Origin: Mailhella sp.
GTDB lineage: Bacteria > Desulfobacterota > Desulfovibrionia > Desulfovibrionales > Desulfovibrionaceae
DNA: 64,000 nt
Reading direction: 5' to 3'
Assembly: GCA_017408905.1 (NCBI GenBank)
Contig: JAFQTU010000050.1
Coordinates: 1-64,000 of the forward strand
The notes beneath the pieces are model-generated. The model was not told the DNA's origin, did not search any database, and worked only from the letters and a program-made list of their open reading frames with translations. Made by a program: the position numbers and the translations under genes. Below, piece by piece: positions 8,124 to 15,950 of this stretch. The stretch's first letter is position 1, and each line of letters begins with the position of its first letter.

Positions 8124-8711
8124 ATGCCTATTGAAAATCCTGCCCTTTTTCCCGGCATAGCCGCCGATGAGAACGCATTACGCGATGCGGCCTCCGTTCG
8201 TTTTCTGGTTCTCGACGTTGACGGGGTGTGCACCGACGGAAAACTCTATTTTCAGGAGAACGGACACCCCGTCAAATGCTTCAACGCGCAGGACGGCATC
8301 GGCATCAAGACGGCCATGATGGCGGGCATCGGCATCGGCATCATCACGGGCCGCAACGACCCCTGCGTGCTGGCGCGCATGTCCCAGCTCGGCGTCACGG
8401 AATTCCACGCAGGCTTCGAAGCCAAGCTTCCCAAGCTGGAAAGCATACGCAGGAAGTACGGACTCAAGCCGGAAGAGATGGCCTACATGGGGGACGACTG
8501 GATCGACCTCGCCCCCATGAGAAGCGTGGGTATGCCCATTGCCGTGGCCAACGCCGTGGCGCAGGTGAAAAAGGAAGCCCGCTACATCACTGCGGCGCGG
8601 GGCGGCGAAGGCGCTGTTCGCGAAGCTATCGAATTCCTTCTCAATGCCAGACTTGACGGCAAGAATCCCGCAGACTTCTGGACTGCGGCCACCGGACCGG
8701 CCCGCATATGA
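8124..8711 (+). CDS. kdsC: 3-deoxy-D-manno-octulosonate 8-phosphate phosphatase
   Basis: A 195-residue HAD-superfamily phosphatase without a cap domain. It hydrolyses Kdo-8-phosphate to Kdo before CMP activation. The nucleophile motif LVLDVDGVCTDG (Asp31, Asp33) is typical of KdsC. IITGRN (motif II) and MGDDWIDL (motif IV Asp pair) follow in order. Start ATG 8124 has CCGGAG 5 bases upstream, whereas an in-frame upstream GTG has none. Its stop overlaps the lptC start (ATGA), so the two are translationally coupled. Confidence 0.92.
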   Translation: MPIENPALFPGIAADENALRDAASVRFLVLDVDGVCTDGKLYFQENGHPVKCFNAQDGIGIKTAMMAGIGIGIITGRNDPCVLARMSQLGVTEFHAGFEAKLPKLESIRRKYGLKPEEMAYMGDDWIDLAPMRSVGMPIAVANAVAQVKKEARYITAARGGEGAVREAIEFLLNARLDGKNPADFWTAATGPARI

Positions 8712-9403
8712 ACGCATCCCTTCGCAGAACGCTGGCCCTTGTCGCCGCAGGCCTCATCGTATGGGGCGGCTGGTACGGCTGGATGAGCTGGAAGACGAGC
8801 CAGAGCATCAATGCGCTGAAAGACGTCGTCCGCTCGGCCGACCTCGATACCCTGCTGTCCAACCCGCCGGAAGAGGTGAAGAACAGCGTCGATCTTGCTG
8901 TGCGCGGCCTCGAGCTCTCGCAGGGGCGCGAAGGCCGGAAAAGCTTCGACCTGAAGGCGGAATGGGCCACCCTGAACCAGGATTCCGGCGCCATCACCAT
9001 GCGCGAGCCCGACATCATCTACAGGATGAGCGATGACGAGGGCGGGAAACCGCGCCTCATCTACGCCTCTTCCCGTATAGGGCGCGTCGAAGACGGCAAC
9101 CAGAAAGTCTCCATGTCGGACGACGTGCGCGCCCGGCATGAGGAAAATGTCCTGACCGGCGATCTGGCCGTTTTCCTCAACCCGCTCAACAAGCTGACCT
9201 TTCCCGGTGGAGCCAGACTGGACGGCCCCGAACTTGCAGGCACGTGCAATCGGCTCACATGGGACTTGAATACCAATATCATCATGGGCGATCACGGCGT
9301 TAATATGCGCTGGTATCCCCCTCGGGAAGAAGGCTCTCCCGCAGAACAGCCTGAGACCGATCAACCATCCGATGCCGTCAACGACGCTCAGAAGGCCAAC
9401 TGA
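8708..9403 (+). CDS. lptC: LPS export ABC transporter periplasmic protein LptC
   Basis: A 231-residue bitopic protein. A single N-terminal membrane helix (about residues 7-26, LALVAAGLIVWGGWYGWMSW) is followed by a periplasmic LptC beta-jellyroll, which passes LPS from LptB2FG to LptA. The central region YRMSDDEGGKPRLIYASSRIG and the C-terminal GNRLTWDL-like strand pattern fit the family, which is weakly conserved in sequence. Assignment rests strongly on order: kdsC, this gene, an OstA-domain gene and an ABC ATPase, with overlapping or 1-base junctions. It is slightly longer than E. coli LptC because of a polar C-terminal tail. Confidence 0.82.
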   Translation: MNASLRRTLALVAAGLIVWGGWYGWMSWKTSQSINALKDVVRSADLDTLLSNPPEEVKNSVDLAVRGLELSQGREGRKSFDLKAEWATLNQDSGAITMREPDIIYRMSDDEGGKPRLIYASSRIGRVEDGNQKVSMSDDVRARHEENVLTGDLAVFLNPLNKLTFPGGARLDGPELAGTCNRLTWDLNTNIIMGDHGVNMRWYPPREEGSPAEQPETDQPSDAVNDAQKAN

Positions 9404-9404
9404 T

Positions 9405-9950
9405 ATGAAAAAGATGCTTCCTGCTCTTCTTGCCGCCCTTCTTTTCTCTTCTTCCGCATGGGCGGCCCCCCTGCCCGGCGGGGATTCCGATCTCCCCGTG
9501 GATGTGACGGCCGACTCCATGGAATACAGCGCCGACAAGAACACCGTGGTCTTCCACGGCAAGGTGGAATCCACGCGCGGCGAATTCAAGATGTGGTCCG
9601 AAAAGCTCACCCTTGTGCTGAAAGGCAAGGACAGCAAGGGCGAAAAGCAGGCCGCCAAGAAGAAATCCTCCCCGATGGCGGACTCGGCAGGCGACCTTGA
9701 CCGTGTCATCGCGGAAGAGAACGTCCGCTTCAGGAACGGCGCACAGCACGGCACTTCGCAGAAGGCGACCTACCTTGCCGAGAAGAACATCCTCGTCCTC
9801 GAAGGCGACCCCGTCCTGCATGACGGCGAAAACTCCATCCGAGGCAACGTCATCCGCTACTTCCTGAACGAAAACCGCAGTGTGGTGGAAGGCAGCCCGA
9901 AAAAGCGCGTCCACGCTATCTTCTCCAACGAGAAAAAGGAGAAGAAATAA
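9405..9950 (+). CDS. lptA: LPS transport periplasmic protein LptA
   Basis: A 181-residue secreted OstA-family protein that forms the periplasmic bridge for LPS. The signal peptide MKKMLPALLAALLFSSSAWA ends with a good signal-peptidase I site before APLPG. The OstA domain begins LPVDVTADSMEYSADKNT, with the typical 'V...A..MEY....N.V.F.G.V' pattern, and continues to about residue 160. A lysine-rich linker in mid-domain (GKDSKGEKQAAKKK) is an insertion relative to E. coli LptA. The ATG lies one base after the lptC stop. Confidence 0.88.
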   Translation: MKKMLPALLAALLFSSSAWAAPLPGGDSDLPVDVTADSMEYSADKNTVVFHGKVESTRGEFKMWSEKLTLVLKGKDSKGEKQAAKKKSSPMADSAGDLDRVIAEENVRFRNGAQHGTSQKATYLAEKNILVLEGDPVLHDGENSIRGNVIRYFLNENRSVVEGSPKKRVHAIFSNEKKEKK

Positions 9951-9951
9951 T

Positions 9952-10677
9952 ATGGCCTCCGTCCTTTCCGCCCAGCATCTGCGCAAGCGCTACGGCCAGA
10001 AGGAAGTGGTGCATGAGGTCTCTGTGTCCATGAATCAGGGCGAGATCGTCGGTCTGCTCGGCCCCAACGGCGCGGGCAAGACCACCTCGTTCTACATGAT
10101 AACCGGCATCATCAAGCCTACGGCGGGCGAAGTCACCCTCGACGGGCAGGACATCAGCACATGGCCGCTCTACCGCCGTGCGCGCGTGGGCCTTTCCTAC
10201 CTGCCGCAGGAAAGCTCCATCTTCCGCCGCCTCACCGTGCGCCAGAACCTGCAGATGATCCTTGAGCATACCGAGCTTTCCAAGGCCCAGCAGAAGGAAC
10301 GCGCCGACCAGCTCATGGAGGAATTCGGCCTTACCAGACTCGAAAAGTCCTACGCCTCCTATCTTTCCGGCGGTGAACGCCGCCGCCTCGAGATAGCCCG
10401 CTGCCTGATACGCGAGCCGCTCTTCGTCCTGCTCGACGAACCCTTCGCCGGTATCGACCCCATTGCCGTGGGCGATATCCAGGAGCTCATCCGCGGCCTC
10501 AAGGACAGGGGCATCGGCGTGCTCATCTCCGACCATAACGTGCGCGAGACCCTGTCCATCTGCGACCGGGCCTACCTCATGTTCCAGGGCAACATCATTC
10601 TTTCCGGCACCTCGGAAGAGATCATCAGCAACGAACGCGCCAGAGAAGTCTATCTTGGCGACAGCTTCAGGATCTGA
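9952..10677 (+). CDS. lptB: LPS export ABC transporter ATP-binding protein LptB
   Basis: A 241-residue cytoplasmic ABC ATPase that powers LPS extraction by LptB2FG. Walker A GPNGAGKTT is at 38-46, the Q-loop in LPQESSIFRRLTV, the signature LSGGERRRLEIARCL, Walker B VLLDEPFAGIDP and the H-loop in ISDHNVRETL. ESSIFRRLTV is characteristic of LptB. The start is one base after the lptA stop. In many proteobacteria rpoN and hpf follow lptB; here yajC follows after a 140-bp gap instead. Confidence 0.95.
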   Translation: MASVLSAQHLRKRYGQKEVVHEVSVSMNQGEIVGLLGPNGAGKTTSFYMITGIIKPTAGEVTLDGQDISTWPLYRRARVGLSYLPQESSIFRRLTVRQNLQMILEHTELSKAQQKERADQLMEEFGLTRLEKSYASYLSGGERRRLEIARCLIREPLFVLLDEPFAGIDPIAVGDIQELIRGLKDRGIGVLISDHNVRETLSICDRAYLMFQGNIILSGTSEEIISNERAREVYLGDSFRI

Positions 10678-10710
10678 CAGGCCCGGAACCGCGAAGGCCG
10701 CCCGCTCCCC

Positions 10711-10739
10711 TTGCAGAAAGCCTTCGTAAGACTTAAAGC
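10711..10739 (+). promoter_or_regulatory. possible promoter of yajC-secDF
   Basis: TTGCAG at 10711-10716, 17 bases, TAAAGC at 10734-10739, in the 140-bp gap between lptB and yajC. The -35 is good and the -10 weak. No other candidate in the gap is better. Confidence 0.3.
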
Positions 10740-10817
10740 ATTGCCTAAACAGGCACAAAAGGTTAAGAAGAACCTTCAGCACGCGGAACATCCCGCAAAT
10801 TCAATCCTGGAGACTTT

Positions 10818-11174
10818 ATGCTCACTTCCATCGCTTACGCTGCCGGCAACGCCGGTGGTGCGGCCGCCGCTCAGGGCCCCATGGGCGCTTTCGCCTCCCT
10901 CATGCCCCTCATCCTCATGTTCGCCGTGTTCTACTTCCTGCTGATCCGCCCCCAGCAGAAGCGCAACAAGGAACACAAGGCCATGATCGAATCTCTCGGC
11001 AAGGGCGCCTACATCATGACTTCCTGCGGCTTCCTCGGCCGTATCGTCGATATCGAAGGCGACATCCTCGTGGTCGACCTCGGTGAAACCAAGGTCCGTA
11101 TGCCCCGCAGCTTCGTGAGCGGCACGTACGACCCCAAGACCATCGCCAAGGCCGAAACCGCCGACAAGAAGTAA
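10818..11174 (+). CDS. yajC: preprotein translocase subunit YajC
   Basis: A 118-residue inner-membrane accessory of SecDF. After a short Ala/Gly-rich N-terminus there is one membrane helix (about residues 25-44, FASLMPLILMFAVFYFLLIR), immediately followed by the family hallmark RPQQKRNKEHKAM. A small cytoplasmic beta domain follows (TSCGFLGRIVDIEGDILVVDL). Immediately upstream of secD and secF, as in most bacteria. Ribosome site TGGAG is 7 bases before the ATG. Confidence 0.95.
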   Translation: MLTSIAYAAGNAGGAAAAQGPMGAFASLMPLILMFAVFYFLLIRPQQKRNKEHKAMIESLGKGAYIMTSCGFLGRIVDIEGDILVVDLGETKVRMPRSFVSGTYDPKTIAKAETADKK

Positions 11175-11203
11175 TCCCCGGGAAACTGCTTCCTTCGCCT
11201 CCG

Positions 11204-11240
11204 CGCCCTTCCCTTTGAAGGGCGTGGGGTTTTTGTGTTT
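11204..11240 (+). terminator. terminator or attenuator between yajC and secD
   Basis: Stem CGCCCTTC/GAAGGGCG (11204-11211 with 11217-11224), five-base loop, then a T-rich tail with TTTTT and TTTT. Because secD begins 43 bases later on the same strand, it may reduce rather than block secDF transcription. Confidence 0.6.
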
Positions 11241-11282
11241 TCTCGCCGCAAGATATTTCCCCCTGAACTCAAGGAAACCACA

Positions 11283-12863
11283 ATGAAAGCTCTGCGCTTG
11301 CGCCTTGCCATATCCGTCATGGTTCTGTTTGTGGTAATGGCCTATGCCCTGCCCAACATCCCCTTCATCGGGAGTTCCCCGCTCGGTGCTCTTATGGAAG
11401 ACCGCATCAACCTCGGCCTCGACCTCAAGGGCGGCATGAACCTCACGCTCGGCGTGGACATGGACAAGGCTCTGCAGAACGCGCTCTCCGTCACCGGTCA
11501 GGACGTGCGTGACCGTGCGAACCAGGAAAAGATCACCGTCATGAAGCCCCGCCTCAATGCCGAGGGCAAGCTCGAAGTCGTTCTGCCCCGCGCCGATCAG
11601 GTTGCCGCCTTCGAAGAAATGATGGGCAAATGGTTCCCCAACCTCGTCCAGACCAGCTCCATCCCCAACGCCTCGGGCCGCGTGTACCAGTACGAGCTCT
11701 CCGCCGAACTGCGCCGCCTTACCGAAGAAATGACCATGGAGCAGGTCGTGCGCACCATCCGCAACCGTATCGACCAGTTCGGCGTGGCCGAACCCGATAT
11801 CCGCCGCCAGTCCGACAATCAGGTGCAGGTGCAGCTCCCCGGCATGACCGACGCCGAACGCGCCGTTCAGATCATCGGCCAGACCGCTCACCTCGAATTC
11901 CGCCTCGTGCGCGACGACGTGGACCCCGGCGCGATGATGCTCCCTGCCGGTACGGCCCGCTTCCCGCTCATCCATAAGGGCCGCGACGGTTCCGTGAGCG
12001 AAAGCGTCATCGTGCTCGAATCCGAAGCCCTCATGGGCGGCGAAGACATCACCAACGCCCGCCCCGCCTTCAACGAATTCGGCCAGGCGTACGTTTCCCT
12101 CGAATTCAACGGCCGCGGCGCCAGCAACTTCGAGCGCATCACCGGCGACAATATCAAGAAGCGCATGGCTATCGTGCTGGACGGCAAGGTCTATTCCGCC
12201 CCCACCATCCAGGACCGCATCTCCGGCGGCAAGGCCTCCATCACCGGCGGCTTCACCACCGAAGAAGCGCAGGACCTCGCCATCGTGCTCCGCGCCGGTT
12301 CCCTGCCCACGCCCGTGACCATCCTTGAAGAACGCACTGTCGGCCCGTCCCTCGGCAAGGAATCCATCAACAGCGGCATCAAGGCCTCCCTTGTGGGCGC
12401 GGCGGCCGTCGTCATCATCATGCCTCTGTACTACGGCCTTTCCGGCCTCATTGCCGACGCCATGCTCTGCTTCACCATCATGATCCTCATGGCAGGCATG
12501 ACGCTCTTCGGCGCCACCCTCACCCTGCCCGGCATCGCAGGCGTGGTGCTCACCATCGGCATGTCCGTGGACGCCAACGTGCTCATTTTCGAGCGTATCC
12601 GTGAAGAGCTGAAGAAAGGCCTTTCCGCCTTCGAAGCCGTTCAGGCGGGCTTCAGCCGCGCCAGCGTGTCCATCCTCGACTCGAACCTGACCACGCTCAT
12701 CACGGCTGCCATCCTCTACCAGTTCGGTACCGGCCCCATCCGCGGCTTTGCCGTGACCCTGTCGCTGGGTATCCTTGCCTCCATGTTCACGGCCATCTTC
12801 GTTTCCCGGGCCATCTTCGAGACCTGGATGAAGCGCTCGGCCACCCAGAAACTCAGCGTCTAG
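11283..12863 (+). CDS. secD: protein translocase subunit SecD
   Basis: A 526-residue RND-family membrane protein. With SecF it uses the proton or sodium gradient to pull preproteins across the inner membrane. The first helix is near residues 7-26. The motif LGLDLKGGMNLTLGVD follows, then a large periplasmic P1 domain to about residue 345 (IRNRIDQFGVAEPDIRRQ is the usual conserved core). Five helices from about 365 onward include VVLTIGMSVDANVLIFERIREE, which carries the conserved TM4 Asp used for ion coupling. ATG 11283 is preceded by AAGGAAA; an upstream in-frame start is inside the terminator. Confidence 0.95.
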   Translation: MKALRLRLAISVMVLFVVMAYALPNIPFIGSSPLGALMEDRINLGLDLKGGMNLTLGVDMDKALQNALSVTGQDVRDRANQEKITVMKPRLNAEGKLEVVLPRADQVAAFEEMMGKWFPNLVQTSSIPNASGRVYQYELSAELRRLTEEMTMEQVVRTIRNRIDQFGVAEPDIRRQSDNQVQVQLPGMTDAERAVQIIGQTAHLEFRLVRDDVDPGAMMLPAGTARFPLIHKGRDGSVSESVIVLESEALMGGEDITNARPAFNEFGQAYVSLEFNGRGASNFERITGDNIKKRMAIVLDGKVYSAPTIQDRISGGKASITGGFTTEEAQDLAIVLRAGSLPTPVTILEERTVGPSLGKESINSGIKASLVGAAAVVIIMPLYYGLSGLIADAMLCFTIMILMAGMTLFGATLTLPGIAGVVLTIGMSVDANVLIFERIREELKKGLSAFEAVQAGFSRASVSILDSNLTTLITAAILYQFGTGPIRGFAVTLSLGILASMFTAIFVSRAIFETWMKRSATQKLSV

Positions 12864-12881
12864 GCTCAAGAGAGGTTCCTT

Positions 12882-13997
12882 ATGGGTTTCGCCCTTCTTT
12901 CCCGACAGACCAACATCGACTTTGCGGGCTTCCGCAAGGTGGCCTATGCCATTTCCGCCATCTTCATCGTGGTGGGCATGATAGCCATCCTCTTCAACGG
13001 CGGCCTGCGCTACGGCGTGGACTTTGCCGGCGGCGTTATGGTGCAGGTGCAGTTCGACAGGCCCATTGCCGACGAACAGGTTAAAACCGCCCTTCAGGAT
13101 GTGAACCTGCCCGGCCTCACCGTACAGCAGGTGGGCACGGAAGACCGCGACTACCTCCTGCGCTTCTCCCTGACCCAGGCCGAGAACCAGGACCTGCGCA
13201 ACGATGTTTCCGCCGCCCTCAAGTCCAGCATCCCGGACAATCCTTCCTCCATCCAGCGCCTTGAATCCGTTGGCCCCAAGGTGGGCAACGACCTGCGCAA
13301 CATGGCCATCGAAGCCCTGTTCTACGCCGTTCTGCTCATCACGGTGTACATCTCCGGCCGATTCGAGCATAGCTGGTTCATCGCCGGCGCTATGGCCTTC
13401 GTGCTGTGGGGCGCGGTGTACGGCGCGGGCTACCTTGGCTTCAACCGCCTCATCGGTGTGGGCATCGGCATGGTCATCACGCTGATCTGCTGCTGGAAGC
13501 TGAAGCTGAACTTCGCGCTGGGCGCTATCCTCGCCCTTATGCACGACGTCATGGTGACGCTGGGCATCCTCACCCTCATGGGTGTGGAGATCGACCTCAA
13601 CGTCATCGCCGCCCTGCTCACCCTCGTGGGCTACTCCATCAACGACACCATCGTCGTGTACGACCGTATCCGCGAAAACCTGCGCGCCGTGCCTGCCGAC
13701 CTCGATGTTAAGCCCTCTATGGCCGAGATCATCAACAAGTCCGTAAACCAGACGCTGTCCCGTACCATCATGACTTCCGCCACCACGCTGGTGGCCAGCC
13801 TTGCCCTGTACCTCCTTGGCGGCAGTGTCATCCACGACTTCGCCTTCACCATCACCCTCGGCGTCGTCTTCGGTACGTTCTCTTCCGTCTTCGTCGCCTC
13901 TCCCATCCTCATGGCTTTCGGCAACGTGGATCTCTACCACCAGAAGGCCAACAAGAAGGACGACTACGAACGCCCCGGCGAACACGGCGTGGTGTAG
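12882..13997 (+). CDS. secF: protein translocase subunit SecF
   Basis: A 371-residue partner of SecD. Helix 1 is at about residues 19-38. The family motif GLRYGVDFAGGVMVQVQF follows, then a short periplasmic domain and five helices. LVGYSINDTIVVYDRIREN contains the conserved Asp of the ion-coupling helix. It starts 18 bases after secD and ends at a strong terminator, so yajC-secD-secF is a complete unit. Confidence 0.95.
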   Translation: MGFALLSRQTNIDFAGFRKVAYAISAIFIVVGMIAILFNGGLRYGVDFAGGVMVQVQFDRPIADEQVKTALQDVNLPGLTVQQVGTEDRDYLLRFSLTQAENQDLRNDVSAALKSSIPDNPSSIQRLESVGPKVGNDLRNMAIEALFYAVLLITVYISGRFEHSWFIAGAMAFVLWGAVYGAGYLGFNRLIGVGIGMVITLICCWKLKLNFALGAILALMHDVMVTLGILTLMGVEIDLNVIAALLTLVGYSINDTIVVYDRIRENLRAVPADLDVKPSMAEIINKSVNQTLSRTIMTSATTLVASLALYLLGGSVIHDFAFTITLGVVFGTFSSVFVASPILMAFGNVDLYHQKANKKDDYERPGEHGVV

Positions 13998-14019
13998 TAC
14001 CGCCCCCTCTGCAAACACG

Positions 14020-14055
14020 AAGCCCCTCTGGCAAACGCCGGAGGGGCTTTCTTTT
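14020..14055 (+). terminator. terminator of secDF
   Basis: AAGCCCCTC (14020-14028) pairs with GAGGGGCTT (14041-14049), followed by TCTTTT. It lies between convergent secF and the flavoredoxin gene. Confidence 0.8.
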
Positions 14056-14073
14056 GGCTTTAGGGAAAGGGGC

Positions 14074-14634
14074 TCAGGCCAGCTTCCTGCCGTCGGAGAA
14101 GGCCTTGCCTGCCACTGCGCCCAGCACGCGGTATTCCAGACGGCAGGGGTCATAGACAAGGGGCTGGAGCAGGCCGGCGTCCACCTTGCCGTCTTCCCCA
14201 AGGACGCTTTCGTCCACAGAGACGTTCACGATGCGGCCAACCATGTGATTGGTCTCGATATCGTAGGAGACCAGCTCGCATTCCAGCGCCATAGGCAGTT
14301 CCTCGATGATGGGGGCGTCCACGAACTCGGACCTGCGGGCCGTGAACCCGGCTCTGGCGAACTTGTCGGCCACCTTGTTGCCGGAGGCTATGCCCACGTA
14401 GTCGCATTCCGCAAGCCTGCCGAGCGTGCCCACGCTCACGGTGAAGGCCTTCTTTTCAAGGATGTTCTTCGTGGTCTTGTGGCCTTCGGAAAGGCAGAGG
14501 CCCACCATGTCGTCGGTATGGATGCCGCCCCACGCGGCGTTCATGGCGTTGGGTACGCCGGAAGCGTCATAGGCGGCAACGATGAGGACGGGCATGGGAT
14601 AAAGCCAGGTCTTTACGCCGAAATTTTTTCTCAT
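14074..14634 (-). CDS. flavoredoxin-like FMN-binding split-barrel protein (flavin reductase domain)
   Basis: A 186-residue cytoplasmic flavoprotein of the flavin-reductase-like split-barrel family. In Desulfovibrio such proteins (flavoredoxin) carry electrons and have been linked to thiosulfate reduction. The FMN-binding region runs from LYPMPVLIVAAYDASGVPNAM through TKNILEKKAFTVSVG, the typical pattern of the fold. VADKFARAGFTARRSEFVDAPIIEE and ALECELVSYDIETNHMVGRIV form the C-terminal half. GAGGT precedes the ATG. It follows the ABC ATPase gene by 41 bases on the same strand. The name is a family assignment; partners are not shown by the sequence. Confidence 0.8.
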   Translation of the reverse strand: MRKNFGVKTWLYPMPVLIVAAYDASGVPNAMNAAWGGIHTDDMVGLCLSEGHKTTKNILEKKAFTVSVGTLGRLAECDYVGIASGNKVADKFARAGFTARRSEFVDAPIIEELPMALECELVSYDIETNHMVGRIVNVSVDESVLGEDGKVDAGLLQPLVYDPCRLEYRVLGAVAGKAFSDGRKLA

Positions 14635-14675
14635 GGTTCACCTCGCGGAAATGTTTTAGGAAGAAGTATCGCCTG

Positions 14676-15647
14676 CTACAGCGGGAAATGACAGCGCACG
14701 ACATGCCCCGGCCCGACTTCGACCAGCGGCGGCTCCGCTTCGCGGCACAGCGCCCCGGCATGAGGGCAGCGGGGATGGAAGGCACAGCCGGGGGGCGGGG
14801 ACAGAGGGCTCGGCATCTCGCCGGAAAGCGGCTTCCTTTCCCCACGGCGGGACGGGTCGCGCGAGGGCGCGGCGGCAAGCAGGGCTTCGGTGTAGGGGTG
14901 GGCCGCATGGGCGAAAAGCTCTGCGGCAGAAGCCAGCTCCACGATGCGGCCAAGGTACATGACGGCCACACGGTCGCTCATGAAGCCGATGACGCCAAGG
15001 TCGTGCGAGATAAAGAGGCAGCTCAGGCCCATGCTCTCCTGCATATCCTTGAGCAGGTTGAGGGCCTGCGCCTGCACTGAGGCATCGAGAGCCGAGACGG
15101 GCTCGTCGCAGACGAGGATGTCCGGGCTGGCGATGAGGGCGCGGGCAACGGCGACCCTCTGGCGCTGTCCGCCGGAAAATTCATGGGGATAGCGGTCGAA
15201 ATGCTCTGCCTGCAAGCCGACCCGGGCGAGTATCTCGCAAACGCGGCGGCGCAGTTCCGCCCGCCCGAGAGGCTGCCCCTTGGCCCGGGCGGCCAGCATG
15301 AGCGGCTCGCCTATGCTGCTGCCCACGGTCTGCCGGGGGTCGAGCGAAGAAAAGGGGTCTTGGAACACCATCTGGATGCGGGAGGCGCGCTCCAGCGCCG
15401 TCCAATCCGAAAGATTCCTGCCGCAAAGGCGTATCTCGCCGGAACTGGGCGGAAGAAGGCCGACGGCCATGCGGGCCAGCGTCGATTTGCCGCACCCGGA
15501 TTCCCCCACAAGGCCGAGCGTCTCGCCGGGCATGAGCGAAAGGCTCACTTCGTTCACGGCTCTGACGCTGGCGGGGCGGGGGTCGAACATCCCGCGCCGC
15601 ACGGCGAATTCACGGCTCACGCCTTTCAGTTCCAGCAATGCTTCCAT
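14676..15647 (-). CDS. oligopeptide/dipeptide-type ABC transporter ATP-binding protein (OppF/DppF family)
   Basis: A 323-residue ATPase of the peptide/nickel uptake family. Walker A GESGCGKST is near residues 48-56, the Q-loop in MVFQDPFSSLDP, the signature FSGGQRQRVAVARAL, Walker B ILVCDEPVSALD and the switch His in ISHDLGV. The C-terminal oligopeptide/HPY domain carries the conserved cysteine pattern (GCAFHPRCP, then two more Cys). Normally OppD, two permeases and a binding protein are adjacent; none is within the window, so it is an orphan ATPase here. It is transcribed with the flavoredoxin gene downstream. Substrate unknown. Confidence 0.85.
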   Translation of the reverse strand: MEALLELKGVSREFAVRRGMFDPRPASVRAVNEVSLSLMPGETLGLVGESGCGKSTLARMAVGLLPPSSGEIRLCGRNLSDWTALERASRIQMVFQDPFSSLDPRQTVGSSIGEPLMLAARAKGQPLGRAELRRRVCEILARVGLQAEHFDRYPHEFSGGQRQRVAVARALIASPDILVCDEPVSALDASVQAQALNLLKDMQESMGLSCLFISHDLGVIGFMSDRVAVMYLGRIVELASAAELFAHAAHPYTEALLAAAPSRDPSRRGERKPLSGEMPSPLSPPPGCAFHPRCPHAGALCREAEPPLVEVGPGHVVRCHFPL

Positions 15648-15950
15648 AGCGCTTTCCTTCTTCCCGGCTTCAGCCGGGCGGCCTCTTTTCCCTGAAACTA
15701 TCCCAGCCTTCCTCCATCCGCAAGCATCGGAAGCCGGACCTGCCGGGAAAGATAATTATCTGGACATCCTGCCCTTCCTGTTCTAATGGATGGAACAGGT
15801 CAAACTCCGATGCTTTCGAAAAAAAGTGACAATCCTGCCTTATTCGGCATTTTTTTTGACAAAGTGTAACATCTGCCGGGTTTTGATTGCCCGGCAGGGG
15901 CAGTTCTGCCAAACTTGGGCATCTTTCTGAACTACAAAAGAGTGTGCTTC
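15648..15950. other. 303-bp divergent intergenic region, ABC ATPase / opgG
   Basis: AT-richer than its surroundings. It contains a TTGACA box (15856-15861, plus strand) preceded by a T8 run, though no good -10 follows at normal spacing. It also contains the 8-bp inverted repeat at 15873-15897 listed separately. No open frame here is convincing. Confidence 0.5.
15873..15897. repeat. perfect 8-bp inverted repeat upstream of opgG
   Basis: CTGCCGGG, nine bases, CCCGGCAG, located 54 bases before the opgG ATG and just downstream of a TTGACA box. It is not followed by a T-run on either strand. It could be an operator or a leader hairpin. Confidence 0.4.

Noticed and set aside
10776-14201. 1141-codon open frame on the minus strand opposite yajC-secD-secF
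   Set aside because: Antisense shadow caused by high GC at third positions. It is His/Asp/Gly-rich with no domain, and lies opposite three well-recognised genes.
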